DNA from: Flavobacteriaceae bacterium
GTDB taxonomy: Bacteria; Bacteroidota; Bacteroidia; Flavobacteriales; Flavobacteriaceae
Assembly (NCBI GenBank): GCA_018669795.1
Contig: JABHSQ010000016.1
Location: forward strand, 1-64,000
DNA: 64,000 nucleotides
Reading direction: 5' to 3'
Shown: piece by piece, positions 7,985-16,309 of the stretch
Position numbering within the stretch: position 1 is the stretch's first letter
How the letters are laid out: every line of letters begins with the position of its first letter
Program-made: the position numbers and the translations under genes
Notes under the pieces: generated by a model
The model's input: the letters and a program-made list of their open reading frames with translations, nothing else
The model's database searches: none
Told to the model about the DNA's origin: nothing

Positions 7985-8683
7985 TTAAACACAAGCTTTC
8001 CATAGAGGATCCATAGGTACTGGTGCTACTAAATTAATTTCTTCTTTTTTTATGGGGTGTATAAAAGATAAATTTCTTGAATGCAAGTGGATTCCTCCAT
8101 TTTTATTACTTCTGTCAAAACCGTATTTTAAATCTCCTTTAATTGGAGATCCTATAGATGACAATTGTGATCTGATTTGGTGATGCCTTCCTGTTTTTAA
8201 ATCAATTTCTAATAAGGAGTACCGATCTAGTTTTTTAATAACTTGGTAATCTAAAATGGCTTTTTTACTATCTGGAACTTCATTTTTATGAGCATGCGAT
8301 TTATTTTGCTTAGGATTTCTTTTTAAATAATGAATTAATGTACCTGAAGCAGAAACTGGTTCGTCTTTTACAATTGCCCAATATGTTTTTTTTGTATTTC
8401 GCTCTGAAAAGAGTTTGTTTAACCTTGACAATGCTTTACTGGTACGCGCAAAAATAACAATACCGCTGGTAGGTCTATCCAAACGATGAACAACTCCTAA
8501 AAATACAGCTCCTGGTTTGTTATGTTTTTCTGCAATGTATTGTTTAACTACTTCAGATAGGGGAGTATCACCAGTTTTATCTCCCTGCACAATATCACCC
8601 ACTCGTTTATTGATAGCAATGATGTGATTGTCTTCATATATAACTTGAAGATTATCTTTAGTTGAAATTATTTTTGAAGACAA
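7985..8683 (-). CDS. RluA-family pseudouridine synthase
   Basis: A 232-residue enzyme that isomerises uridine to pseudouridine in rRNA or tRNA. The catalytic motif is VVHRLDRPTSG with the nucleophile D69; the downstream segment LKTGRHHQIRSQLSSIGSPI is also typical of the family. There is no S4 RNA-binding domain, so it resembles RluA/TruC-type rather than RluB/C/D enzymes. The target uridine cannot be read from the sequence. The gene follows panB by 38 bp on the same strand; linkage of panB with an RluA-type gene may be a two-gene operon. Confidence 0.9.
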   Translation of the reverse strand: MSSKIISTKDNLQVIYEDNHIIAINKRVGDIVQGDKTGDTPLSEVVKQYIAEKHNKPGAVFLGVVHRLDRPTSGIVIFARTSKALSRLNKLFSERNTKKTYWAIVKDEPVSASGTLIHYLKRNPKQNKSHAHKNEVPDSKKAILDYQVIKKLDRYSLLEIDLKTGRHHQIRSQLSSIGSPIKGDLKYGFDRSNKNGGIHLHSRNLSFIHPIKKEEINLVAPVPMDPLWKACV

Positions 8684-8721
8684 ATTATTTTTGTTTTACT
8701 CACTACCAACTACTCACTATG

Positions 8722-9540
8722 TTAATATTGCTCTTTCTCATTAGGGAAATCACCACTCTTTACATCGTTAATGTAATTTTCAAAAGCATTAGTCATTTCG
8801 TGATACATATCTAAATAGCGTCTTAAAAAGCGAGGATTAAACTCATGGGTCATTCCTAACATATCATGTGTTACCAAAACTTGTCCGTCAACTCCACTTC
8901 CAGCACCAATTCCGATAATAGGTATTTGAACACTTTTAGCAACTTCTTCAGCCAGTTTAGCAGGTACTTTTTCTAAAACAATTGCAAAACAACCAGTTTT
9001 TTCAAGCATTAAAGCATCTCTTTTAAGTTGTTCTGCTTCTTCTTCTTCTTTAGCTCTAACTGTATAGGTTCCAAATTTATATATAGATTGTGGTGTAAGG
9101 CCTAAATGACCCATAACTGGTATTCCTGCATTTAATATTCTTTTAATAGAATCTTTCACCTCTTTTCCACCTTCAAGTTTAACAGCGTGACCACCACTTT
9201 CTTTCATGATTCTAATAGCAGATCTTAACGCTTCTTTAGGATCACTTTGATAGGTTCCAAAAGGTAAATCAACCACCACTAAACATCGATCAATAGCTCT
9301 CACTACCGAGGAAGCATGATAAATCATTTCATTTAAAGTGATAGGAAGTGTAGTTTCATGACCTGCCATAACATTGGAAGCAGAATCACCTACTAGTATG
9401 ATGTCAACACCAGCATTATCTAAAATCTTTGCCATGGTGTAATCATATGCCGTTAGCATCGAAATTTTTTCACCTTTACTTTTCATATCTATCAATGTTT
9501 TGATAGTAATGCGTTTGTACTCTTTTTTAGCTGTACTCAT
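8722..9540 (-). CDS. panB: 3-methyl-2-oxobutanoate hydroxymethyltransferase (PanB)
   Basis: 272 residues, the usual length. PanB transfers a hydroxymethyl group from 5,10-methylenetetrahydrofolate to 2-oxoisovalerate to make ketopantoate, the first step toward pantothenate and coenzyme A. Recognisable features are [25 protein letters not shown], the metal-binding Asp/Glu positions of the TIM barrel ([13 protein letters not shown]), GHLGLTPQS and the conserved [15 protein letters not shown] segment. Cytoplasmic. panC and panD are not in the window. The RluA-type gene lies directly downstream on the same strand. Confidence 0.95.
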   Translation of the reverse strand: MSTAKKEYKRITIKTLIDMKSKGEKISMLTAYDYTMAKILDNAGVDIILVGDSASNVMAGHETTLPITLNEMIYHASSVVRAIDRCLVVVDLPFGTYQSDPKEALRSAIRIMKESGGHAVKLEGGKEVKDSIKRILNAGIPVMGHLGLTPQSIYKFGTYTVRAKEEEEAEQLKRDALMLEKTGCFAIVLEKVPAKLAEEVAKSVQIPIIGIGAGSGVDGQVLVTHDMLGMTHEFNPRFLRRYLDMYHEMTNAFENYINDVKSGDFPNEKEQY

Positions 9541-9680
9541 AAGTTTAACAAAATTGATTGGTAAATGTACTAATTTTGGAACGTAATTTTAAGGTGGATT
9601 CTAAAAATTCATTTCTTCCAAAAAAAATTGAGAATTTTCATATGAATGAATATTAAATGGTCGTATTTGTTTAAAAATAT

Positions 9681-9715
9681 TGGAAATAATCCATAGTTAT
9701 TATGGATATATTCCA
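9681..9715. promoter_or_regulatory. Two tandem palindromic operator-like sites upstream of umuDC
   Basis: TGGAAATAATCCA (9681-9693) and TGGATATATTCCA (9703-9715) share TGGA-N5-TCCA; the second palindrome extends to eight bases per arm. Centres are 22 bp apart, about two helical turns. The second site touches a TAATTTTG element (9716-9723) that fits the Bacteroidota -7 consensus, although no TTG is well placed upstream. The gene starts at 9728, so a bound dimer would block transcription. This looks like a repressor operator, possibly for damage control; the regulator is not identified. Confidence 0.6.
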
Positions 9716-9727
9716 TAATTTTGAGAA

Positions 9728-10096
9728 ATGGAAATATTCTCATCAGGAAAACTTAGTAAAGTAAAAAATGGGCATGCTCCAGAGGTGTCCAAACAAACAG
9801 GTTTTCCTAGTCCCGCGACGCATTATGCAGAACCTAGTATCGATTTACATAAAGAATTAATTGCTAATCGTGATGCTACTTTTTTTGTACGAATCGCTGG
9901 GGATGAACTTTCATATTACAATATTTGGGATAAGGATGTATTATTAATTGATCGATCATTAAAACCTAAAAAAAATGATTTGGTATTGGTGATCATAGAT
10001 GGAGAATTTAGAGTGGTTAAATTTCCTAAAGTATTTTTAGCAACCGAATTCGTCCTTTGGGGATTGATTCGTTATATTATTCATTACGCTCGATGA
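9728..10096 (+). CDS. umuD: UmuD-like protein lacking the cleavage and catalytic residues
   Basis: 122 residues against 139 in E. coli UmuD, aligned without gaps from the N-terminus through about residue 100. The region GFPSPATHYAEPSIDL (25-40) and the fold core VRIAGDELSYYNIWDKDVLL are clearly UmuD/LexA-like (peptidase S24). Three key positions differ: the cleavage site C24-G25 is T24-G25, the nucleophile Ser60 is E60, and the general base Lys97 is V97 (K98 is retained). About 20 residues are missing between the DGEFRVVKFPK strand and the final FVLWGLIRYIIHYAR. Self-cleavage to UmuD' is therefore not expected. It overlaps umuC by ATGA, so partner function is probably kept. Confidence 0.85.
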   Translation: MEIFSSGKLSKVKNGHAPEVSKQTGFPSPATHYAEPSIDLHKELIANRDATFFVRIAGDELSYYNIWDKDVLLIDRSLKPKKNDLVLVIIDGEFRVVKFPKVFLATEFVLWGLIRYIIHYAR

Positions 10097-11373
10097 TTGC
10101 TTTGGTAGATTGTAATAGTTTTTACGCTACATGCGAGCAAGTATTTCGTCCTGATTTATGGGGTAAACCTGTTGTTGTTCTTAGTAATAACGATGGTTGT
10201 ATAATTGCTGCCAATAAAGAAGCAAAGGCTATTTCAGAAATTTCAATGTTTGAACCTATTTTTAAAATCAAAAAGCAATTAATTAAACATAACGTCACGA
10301 TCTTTTCTTCTAATTATACCCTTTATGGCGAAATGTCACAGCGGGTGATGAATATTCTTAGTGCTTTTTCACCACAAGTTGAAATTTATAGCATCGATGA
10401 GGCTTTTGTAGATGTTTCAGGAATGGAGTATTTTTCATTGAACCAATATGGCCATCAGATGAAGGATGCCATTTTTGACTATACAGGTCTTCCTGTAGGA
10501 GTAGGAATAGCACCCACTAAGGTATTGGCAAAATTGGCAAATAGAATTTCTAAGAAACGTGTCTCAGAAAACCAGGGTGTTTTTGTGATTGATTCCGAAG
10601 AAAAAAGAATAGAAGCACTAAAATGGGCAACTATAAAAATGATCTGGGGAATCGGTAGTAAATATGCAAAACGTCTAAAAAAAATTGGAATTTTTACTGC
10701 TTATGAATTTACGCAACTTCCAGAAGAATGGGTTCGGAAAAATATGACGGTCTTAGGAGTTCGTATTTGGAATGAATTAAAAGGACAACCAAGTATCGAA
10801 TTTAAAACGATGCCCAAGCCAAAAAAAGGAATAGGTACTGCAAAATCATTTGGAAAAAAAATAGAAGATTTAGGAATGATTCAAGAGGCTTGCTCTTATT
10901 ATATTAGTGAGGTTAGTGAAACGCTTCGGAATCAAAAATCTTGCGCAACTTATCTTCAGGTCTTTTTACATACCAATTACTTTAGCGACCGCGATAAACA
11001 ATACGCTAATAGTATTACCATAACATTAAGTATTCCTACGAGCGATACATTTGTTTTGATTTCAGAAGCAAAAAAAGCGTTGGATGCTATTTATAAACCG
11101 GGATATCGTTATAAAAAAGTAGGGGTGTGTTTAAGCGGTATCATTCCGAGTGAATATGTGCAGGGTAATTTATTTATAGCAGCTCCACGATTTGATAAAA
11201 AAGAGTTAATGAATGTTTTTGACAGGATGAACAGGAAATACGGAAAGTCTACGTTGTTTTCAGGTTTGGTTGGAACTCGGGTAAAAGAATGGGAATTAAT
11301 AAAAGAAGATCGAAGCCCTCGGTATACAACACAATGGAATGAATTATTAACGGTAAAAGCGAATAGGTACTAA
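10093..11373 (+). CDS. umuC: Y-family DNA polymerase V catalytic subunit (UmuC)
   Basis: The start is the ATG at 10093, which overlaps the umuD-like stop (ATGA); 426 residues. UmuC performs error-prone synthesis across damaged bases. Catalytic carboxylates are visible: D6 in ALVDCNSFYATCEQVF and D102/E103 in YSIDEAFVDVSG. The fingers segment VVLSNNDGCIIAANKEAK and the little-finger/UmuC C-terminal region (from about 230) are present, giving full length. A canonical C-terminal clamp-binding motif was not identified with certainty. The gene is co-transcribed with the umuD-like gene and shares its palindromic operator region. Confidence 0.95.
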   Translation: MIALVDCNSFYATCEQVFRPDLWGKPVVVLSNNDGCIIAANKEAKAISEISMFEPIFKIKKQLIKHNVTIFSSNYTLYGEMSQRVMNILSAFSPQVEIYSIDEAFVDVSGMEYFSLNQYGHQMKDAIFDYTGLPVGVGIAPTKVLAKLANRISKKRVSENQGVFVIDSEEKRIEALKWATIKMIWGIGSKYAKRLKKIGIFTAYEFTQLPEEWVRKNMTVLGVRIWNELKGQPSIEFKTMPKPKKGIGTAKSFGKKIEDLGMIQEACSYYISEVSETLRNQKSCATYLQVFLHTNYFSDRDKQYANSITITLSIPTSDTFVLISEAKKALDAIYKPGYRYKKVGVCLSGIIPSEYVQGNLFIAAPRFDKKELMNVFDRMNRKYGKSTLFSGLVGTRVKEWELIKEDRSPRYTTQWNELLTVKANRY

Positions 11374-11425
11374 ATTTGACTACCTTTTTAAAAATAAATA
11401 TGCCAACCTGTCATATCAAATCTAC

Positions 11426-11440
11426 TGGCATAAAGATTGC
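11426..11440 (+). promoter_or_regulatory. Sigma-54-like -24/-12 promoter upstream of dnaK
   Basis: TGGCATAAAGATTGC matches the RpoN core (TGGCA...TTGC) with the strict GG-N10-GC spacing (GG 11427-11428, GC 11439-11440). Transcription would start near 11452, leaving about 58 nt before the dnaK ATG. No good TTG/TAnnTTTG pair was seen in this gap. A further CTGTCA at 11408-11413 lies just upstream. This is a sequence match; RpoN dependence is inferred. Confidence 0.55.
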
Positions 11441-11509
11441 CATATACAAAATGTCTCATTAATTTTTGAGATTTTAAATTTTTGATAAATAAAAATATAA
11501 TTTATAATT

Positions 11510-13420
11510 ATGAATAAAATAATAGGAATCGATTTAGGAACAACCAACTCTTGTGTGGCTGTAATGGAAGGTAGTGAGCCGACTATAATTCCTAATGCCG
11601 AAGGAAAAAGAACAACACCTTCAGTTATTGCATTTGTAGAAGATGGTGAAATTAAAGTTGGAGATCCTGCAAAAAGACAAGCAGTGACTAATCCAACAAA
11701 AACTATTTCTTCTATAAAAAGGTTTATGGGAAATACGTTCACTGAATCTAGTAAAGAAGCAAAACGCGCTGCTTACAAAGTAGTAAAAGGAGACAACGAT
11801 ACTGCTCGTGTAGATATCGATGGTAGAATGTACACTCCGCAAGAACTTTCTGCAATGATTCTTCAAAAAATGAAGAAAACTGCTGAAGATTATTTAGGAC
11901 ATAGTGTAACGGAAGCTGTAATTACAGTACCAGCATATTTTAACGATAGTCAGCGTCATGCAACTAAAGAAGCAGGTGAAATTGCTGGATTAAAAGTTAG
12001 GAGAATCATCAACGAGCCAACAGCAGCTGCTTTAGCTTACGGAATGGACAAAAAAGGTACAGACCAAAAAATAGTAGTATTTGATTTTGGTGGTGGAACT
12101 CATGATGTTTCTATTCTTGAATTAGGAGACGGTGTATTTGAGGTATTATCTACCGATGGTGATACACACTTAGGAGGAGATGATGTTGATCAAAAAATTA
12201 TTAACTGGTTAGCTGAAGAATTTAAGAATGATGAAGGTATAGACTTACGTGATGACCCAATGGCATTGCAACGTTTAAAAGAAGCTGCAGAAAAAGCAAA
12301 AATTGAATTATCTACTGCTGCGCAAACAGAAATTAATTTACCTTATGTTACTGCTACTGCTAGTGGGCCAAAGCACTTGGTAAGAACATTGTCAAGATCT
12401 AAATTTGAGCAATTAATTGATGATTTAGTAAAACGCACTATTTCACCTTGTAAAAAAGCATTAAAAGATGCTGGACTTTCAAAAAGTGATATTGACGAAA
12501 TTATCTTAGTAGGAGGATCTACTCGTATTCCTGCAGTGCAAGAAGCGGTAGAAAAATTCTTTGGTAAAAAACCAAATAAAGGAGTAAATCCCGATGAGGT
12601 AGTTGCTTTAGGAGCTGCCATTCAAGGAGGTGTGCTAACTGGAGATGTAAAAGATGTATTGTTATTAGATGTAACTCCGCTTTCTTTAGGGATTGAAACA
12701 ATGGGTGGTGTTATGACTCATTTAATTGAATCTAATACAACCATTCCAACGAAGAAATCACAAGTGTTTTCGACAGCTGCAGACAATCAACCAAGTGTTG
12801 AGATTCATGCAATGCAAGGAGAACGTCCTATGGCTGCAGATAATAAAACGATTGGTCGTTTTCATTTAGATGGTATTCCGCCAGCACAAAGAGGTACTCC
12901 GCAAATTGAAGTAACTTTTGATATTGATGCTAACGGAATCATTAAAGTAAGTGCTACCGATAAAGCAACTGGAAAATCTCAAGACATTCGAATTGAAGCA
13001 TCTTCAGGATTAACAGATGAGGAAGTGCAAAAAATGAAACAAGATGCAGAAGCAAATGCAGAATCTGATAAGTTAGTGAAAGAGAAGGCAGATAAGTTGA
13101 ATGAAGCGGATGCAATGATTTTTCAAACTGAAAAGCAACTGAGTGAATTTGGAGATAAAATCTCTGAAGATAATAAAAAGCCAGTTGAAGAAGCCTTAGA
13201 AGAATTGAAAAAAGCTTATGAAACTAAAGAAGTTGAAACCATTCAGCCAGCTTTAGATAAAATCAACGAAGCATGGAAAGCTGCGTCTGAAGAGATGTAT
13301 AAAGCACAAGCTGATGCTCAACAAGAAGGCGGAGCGCCAACAGGAGATGCTGAAGCACAAGGAGAAGCTACAGAAGAAAACAGTGATGTAGAAGATGTAG
13401 ACTTCGAAGAAGTAAAATAA
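11510..13420 (+). CDS. dnaK: Hsp70 chaperone DnaK
   Basis: 636 residues, full length. It begins with the ATPase signature [18 protein letters not shown]; the second signature is [18 protein letters not shown] and the third [16 protein letters not shown]. The linker [16 protein letters not shown] leads into the substrate-binding beta domain, then a helical lid and an acidic tail ending [11 protein letters not shown]. DnaK binds exposed hydrophobic peptides under ATP control, with DnaJ and GrpE; neither partner is encoded in this window. It is monocistronic, between a sigma-54-like promoter element and a strong terminator. The Asp-rich C-terminus is normal for bacterial DnaK. Confidence 0.98.
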   Translation: MNKIIGIDLGTTNSCVAVMEGSEPTIIPNAEGKRTTPSVIAFVEDGEIKVGDPAKRQAVTNPTKTISSIKRFMGNTFTESSKEAKRAAYKVVKGDNDTARVDIDGRMYTPQELSAMILQKMKKTAEDYLGHSVTEAVITVPAYFNDSQRHATKEAGEIAGLKVRRIINEPTAAALAYGMDKKGTDQKIVVFDFGGGTHDVSILELGDGVFEVLSTDGDTHLGGDDVDQKIINWLAEEFKNDEGIDLRDDPMALQRLKEAAEKAKIELSTAAQTEINLPYVTATASGPKHLVRTLSRSKFEQLIDDLVKRTISPCKKALKDAGLSKSDIDEIILVGGSTRIPAVQEAVEKFFGKKPNKGVNPDEVVALGAAIQGGVLTGDVKDVLLLDVTPLSLGIETMGGVMTHLIESNTTIPTKKSQVFSTAADNQPSVEIHAMQGERPMAADNKTIGRFHLDGIPPAQRGTPQIEVTFDIDANGIIKVSATDKATGKSQDIRIEASSGLTDEEVQKMKQDAEANAESDKLVKEKADKLNEADAMIFQTEKQLSEFGDKISEDNKKPVEEALEELKKAYETKEVETIQPALDKINEAWKAASEEMYKAQADAQQEGGAPTGDAEAQGEATEENSDVEDVDFEEVK

Positions 13421-13440
13421 AATCTGTTATATATAAATTT

Positions 13441-13467
13441 AAAAGCGACACATTGTGTCGCTTTTTT
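13441..13467 (+). terminator. Rho-independent terminator of dnaK
   Basis: A perfect hairpin AAAGCGACACA / TGTGTCGCTTT with a minimal loop, followed by a T run, about 20 bp after the dnaK stop. Confidence 0.9.
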
Positions 13468-13530
13468 ATGGTATAAATAAAAATATTATCTATATTGTTC
13501 ACACTAAATTAACATTAAAAACAAGCAACA

Positions 13531-13965
13531 ATGAAAAAAGTATTATTTACAGTAACGATAGTAGCAGCCTTAGTAGTAGTATTTACAGCTATATCTTGTA
13601 AATCTGAAGCAAAAAAAGAAACGGAAGAAAATAAAACTGAAGTTGTAAAAGAGGAAATGGAAAAAGCAGCATACCAATGTCCTATGAAATGTGAAGGAGA
13701 TAAAACCTATGATGCGCCAGGAAAATGTCCGGTTTGTAAAATGGATTTAAAAGAAGTAGAAGGTAAAGTTAAAAGACACTTAAAAGAAGTAGACAGCGAT
13801 GTTAATAGTCACATAAAAAAAGATGAAGGCAAAGCTAAAAGTCATTTAAAAGAAGGAGAAGATGATGTTAAAAAGGATATTGAAAAAGCAGATGCTGATG
13901 TTAAAAAGGAATACGAAAAATTAAAAGGTGATGTTGAAAAGAAGAATAATAAAGAAAGTAAATAA
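13531..13965 (+). CDS. Lipoprotein with heavy-metal-binding domain (HMBD) and helical tail
   Basis: 144 residues. A lipoprotein signal ends at AISC with Cys23. Residues 48-73 (YQCPMKCEGDKTYDAPGKCP, then VCKMDL) form the short HMBD/YHYDP-type metal-binding domain seen in copper resistance proteins; the Cys residues are C50, C54, C66 and C69. The second half is a Lys/Glu/Asp-rich amphipathic helical stretch with repeating segments such as VKRHLKE, AKSHLKE and DVKKDIEKADADVKK, probably an extended helix or coiled coil. Metal handling in the periplasm or at the outer membrane is a reasonable inference; the metal is unknown. No efflux gene is adjacent. It has its own terminator downstream. Confidence 0.8.
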   Translation: MKKVLFTVTIVAALVVVFTAISCKSEAKKETEENKTEVVKEEMEKAAYQCPMKCEGDKTYDAPGKCPVCKMDLKEVEGKVKRHLKEVDSDVNSHIKKDEGKAKSHLKEGEDDVKKDIEKADADVKKEYEKLKGDVEKKNNKESK

Positions 13966-13996
13966 CAACACCACGATTCAGAGTAAATAGTATCAT

Positions 13997-14024
13997 AAAA
14001 AAGCAGCTTTAAAGCTGCTTTTTT
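13997..14024. terminator. Bidirectional terminator hairpin
   Basis: AAAAAAGCAGCTTT followed directly by AAAGCTGCTTTTTT: a 14-bp perfect palindrome with an A run and a T run. It can end the metal-binding lipoprotein transcript (plus) and the hydrolase transcript (minus), whose stop is at 14096. Confidence 0.88.
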
Positions 14025-14095
14025 AGTAGTTTATATTTTAATTCTCATTTTCGATTGCTATTGCAATAATGCCTTTATCTCTAGGTGAAACTGAT

Positions 14096-14752
14096 TTATT
14101 TTTCAGAGAGTTTCTTTATAAAGTCAGTATTGATTTCATGAGCACCATCAAACACATGAATATCTAGATGTTCTCCGAATAGATTAGTGCCTTTTATGGT
14201 TTCTTCCGTTTTTCTTGCCTCGTTTATATATTGATCTTTATCTCCATATAAGTAAGTAACTTGTGTTTGTGCTGTTAAAAATGAAAAGTCTTCAGGTTTC
14301 AATTCAGTTGGGATACCTCCGGAATGTAATATTAAATGATTGCATTTTATCTTTCTGCTCGCAACCCATCTCGCAGCAATAGATACGCCTTGAGAATATC
14401 CAAAAATAATTAAATTATGAGTTGGGCTGTCTATTTCAGATTTATATATTTCATCAACATACGCCAATACATTTTTGGTTTCATCAATGGTATTTTCTCT
14501 TGTCAACCAAGAGGCACCGACATGATTAAAGTTTTTTCCTTGATAATATTTAGAGGGAGCTTGAGGAGCAATTATAAAATTTTCTTCCGAATTAATTCTT
14601 AAAAAATAATTAATAAAATACTTGCTTAAATAGCCCAGTCCATGAAAAACGATCCATACATTTTTTGTTTTTTCAGTTAAATTATTTAAAACAGAATACG
14701 TATTAGAAGCTGTATAGATTACTTTTTTTTCAATCGTCATTTTGTAATTCAT
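14096..14752 (-). CDS. Alpha/beta hydrolase, phospholipase/carboxylesterase type
   Basis: 218 residues with no signal peptide. The nucleophile elbow is GYSQG in LIIFGYSQGVSIAARWV, a Ser hydrolase motif of the PF02230 type. The acid is probably the Asp in YLYGDKDQYI, and the base the His in VFDGAHEINTDF. An oxyanion-type HGLG segment lies early (VWIVFHGLGYLSKYF). The substrate is unknown; small esters or acyl-thioesters are usual for the family. It is divergent from the menI-like gene, 30 bp away, and a TACTTTTG -7-type element for this gene (14765-14772, minus) lies in that gap. Neighbourhood with menaquinone genes does not make it MenH, whose motifs differ. Confidence 0.82.
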   Translation of the reverse strand: MNYKMTIEKKVIYTASNTYSVLNNLTEKTKNVWIVFHGLGYLSKYFINYFLRINSEENFIIAPQAPSKYYQGKNFNHVGASWLTRENTIDETKNVLAYVDEIYKSEIDSPTHNLIIFGYSQGVSIAARWVASRKIKCNHLILHSGGIPTELKPEDFSFLTAQTQVTYLYGDKDQYINEARKTEETIKGTNLFGEHLDIHVFDGAHEINTDFIKKLSEK

Positions 14753-14782
14753 TTTGTATTTTTACAAAAGTAAATTAATTAT

Positions 14783-15202
14783 ATGAATAAAAGCAAAGAA
14801 CAAATTTTAGCAGCCTGTAATGCAATATGTAAAAACACCTTAATGGAAACGTTAGAGATCGAATTTATTGATCTTACGGAGGATGTGTTAATTGCTAGAA
14901 TGCCTGTTACTCCCAGAGTTCATCAACCTGACGGGCTCTTGCACGGAGGAGCTTCTGTTGCATTGGCAGAAAGTATAGGAAGTGCCGCAGCTATTGTGTT
15001 TTTGGGCAAAGAAAATAGTACGATTCGAGGTTTGGAAATTTCAGCAAATCACATCAAAAGTATAAGCGATGGTTTTGTTTATGCAAAGGCAACAGCTTTG
15101 CATAGAGGTAAAACAACTCAACTTTGGCAGATTAGAATTGAAAACGAAGCAGCAGAGTTAATTTCCTTAGTAAAGTTAACAACCATTACTTTTTATAAAT
15201 AA
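14783..15202 (+). CDS. Hotdog-fold thioesterase, MenI/PaaI type (probable DHNA-CoA thioesterase)
   Basis: 139 residues, one hotdog domain. The active-site helix LLHGGASVALAESIGSAAA carries the catalytic Glu and the HGG motif shared with E. coli YdiI/MenI and PaaI. MenI hydrolyses 1,4-dihydroxy-2-naphthoyl-CoA in menaquinone synthesis; because menF and menD follow immediately, that is the likely role, though other acyl-CoA substrates are possible from sequence alone. Its stop is followed at once by the menF reading frame. Cytoplasmic. Confidence 0.85.
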   Translation: MNKSKEQILAACNAICKNTLMETLEIEFIDLTEDVLIARMPVTPRVHQPDGLLHGGASVALAESIGSAAAIVFLGKENSTIRGLEISANHIKSISDGFVYAKATALHRGKTTQLWQIRIENEAAELISLVKLTTITFYK

Positions 15203-15281
15203 AACGATCCTGGATCTTACAGATATTCTAAAAAAAGTTGCACAGCAGTATTCAGAAGACTTACCTTTTGCACTTTACTCT

Positions 15282-16277
15282 TTGCCAAATAGTAAAGACC
15301 TTACTATTGTATTACAAAATAATAATGTTTTGTATGATACTACAAGTTATGCTGAAGAATCTTTTGCCTTTGCTCCATTTGATTATCATGGAAAAGCACT
15401 TTGTATTCCCTTGAAAAAAAGTGTGTTTTTTGAAACTGAATTTATTTTGAACACCATTGATAAAAATGATATTATAATAAATGAGGATTTACAAACTAAA
15501 AAAAATTATTGTAAACAAGTAAAAAAAGCTATAAGTGTTATAAAATCTAGTAATGCCTCAAAAATTGTTCTTTCTAGAAAAAAAGAGATTGACTTAAAAC
15601 AATTCGATATCTCTATACTGATAAAAAGATTATTAAATTTATATCCTAATGCTTTCAGATATATATGGTATCATCCCCAAACGGGTTTTTGGTGTGGTGC
15701 TTCTCCAGAGGTTCTATTAGAAATGGAAAGAATTTCTTTTGCAACTATGGCACTTGCAGGAACACAAAGAGTTAAAAAAGATGCCATTCCTTATTGGAAT
15801 TTTAAAGAGTTAAATGAACAAAAAATAGTAGTAGATTCAATTGCTGCTAGCCTACAAAAAGTAGCTTCAGTTATTAGAACTTCAGAAACATACAATTATC
15901 AAGCTGCGTCTTTAGTTCATCTACGAACTGATATTACAGGAACTCTTAAAGAAGGAAAAAACACTTTGTCGATGATAGCTTCTATATTGCATCCAACACC
16001 CGCTGTTTGTGGTACTCCTCAAGATTATGCAAAATCTTATATTTTGGATAATGAAGATTATAGCAGAGAATTTTATACCGGTTTTTTAGGTCCAATTTAT
16101 CAAAAAGACTCTTGTTCGAAATTGTTTGTTAATTTGCGTTGTATGAAAATTGATGCAAATATTGCTACCTTATTTGTTGGTGGAGGAATTACTATTGATT
16201 CAGAACCAGAAAGTGAATGGGAAGAGACCCAACATAAATTACAAACCATGCTACAAGTAATCTATCCGATGTTATAA
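15282..16277 (+). CDS. menF: Isochorismate synthase (MenF), start codon uncertain
   Basis: A chorismate-binding enzyme that converts chorismate to isochorismate for menaquinone. The C-terminal domain has the conserved FWCGASPEVLLEM, HPTPAVCGTPQDYA, FYTGFLGP and GGGITIDSEPESEWEET segments. The first usual start codon is TTG at 15282 (331 aa), but the same frame is open back to 15180. It reads ILDLTDILKKVAQQYSED then LPFALYS, which looks like the normal N-terminus of this family. No ATG, GTG or TTG exists there, only ATA (15195), ATC (15207), CTG (15210) and ATT. Translation may therefore begin at a rare codon close to the menI stop (15202), by coupling. Confidence 0.9.
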   Translation: MPNSKDLTIVLQNNNVLYDTTSYAEESFAFAPFDYHGKALCIPLKKSVFFETEFILNTIDKNDIIINEDLQTKKNYCKQVKKAISVIKSSNASKIVLSRKKEIDLKQFDISILIKRLLNLYPNAFRYIWYHPQTGFWCGASPEVLLEMERISFATMALAGTQRVKKDAIPYWNFKELNEQKIVVDSIAASLQKVASVIRTSETYNYQAASLVHLRTDITGTLKEGKNTLSMIASILHPTPAVCGTPQDYAKSYILDNEDYSREFYTGFLGPIYQKDSCSKLFVNLRCMKIDANIATLFVGGGITIDSEPESEWEETQHKLQTMLQVIYPML

Positions 16278-16309
16278 AATTTTCTATTACTATTTGTACT
16301 TTTACAGCA

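Noticed and set aside
8695-8720. Short direct repeat ACTCACTA between panB and the RluA gene
   Set aside because: Eight bases twice in a short gap is expected by chance in AT-rich DNA and lies at the panB stop.
14040-14095. Short frame SVSPRDKGIIAIAIENEN just after the hydrolase stop (minus strand)
   Set aside because: Only about 18 codons in a shifted frame; it may be a frameshifted tail or a relic, but there is no family match I can name.
14096-14752. The hydrolase as MenH of the neighbouring menaquinone operon
   Set aside because: Transcribed in the opposite direction and of the phospholipase/carboxylesterase type; MenH motifs are not seen.
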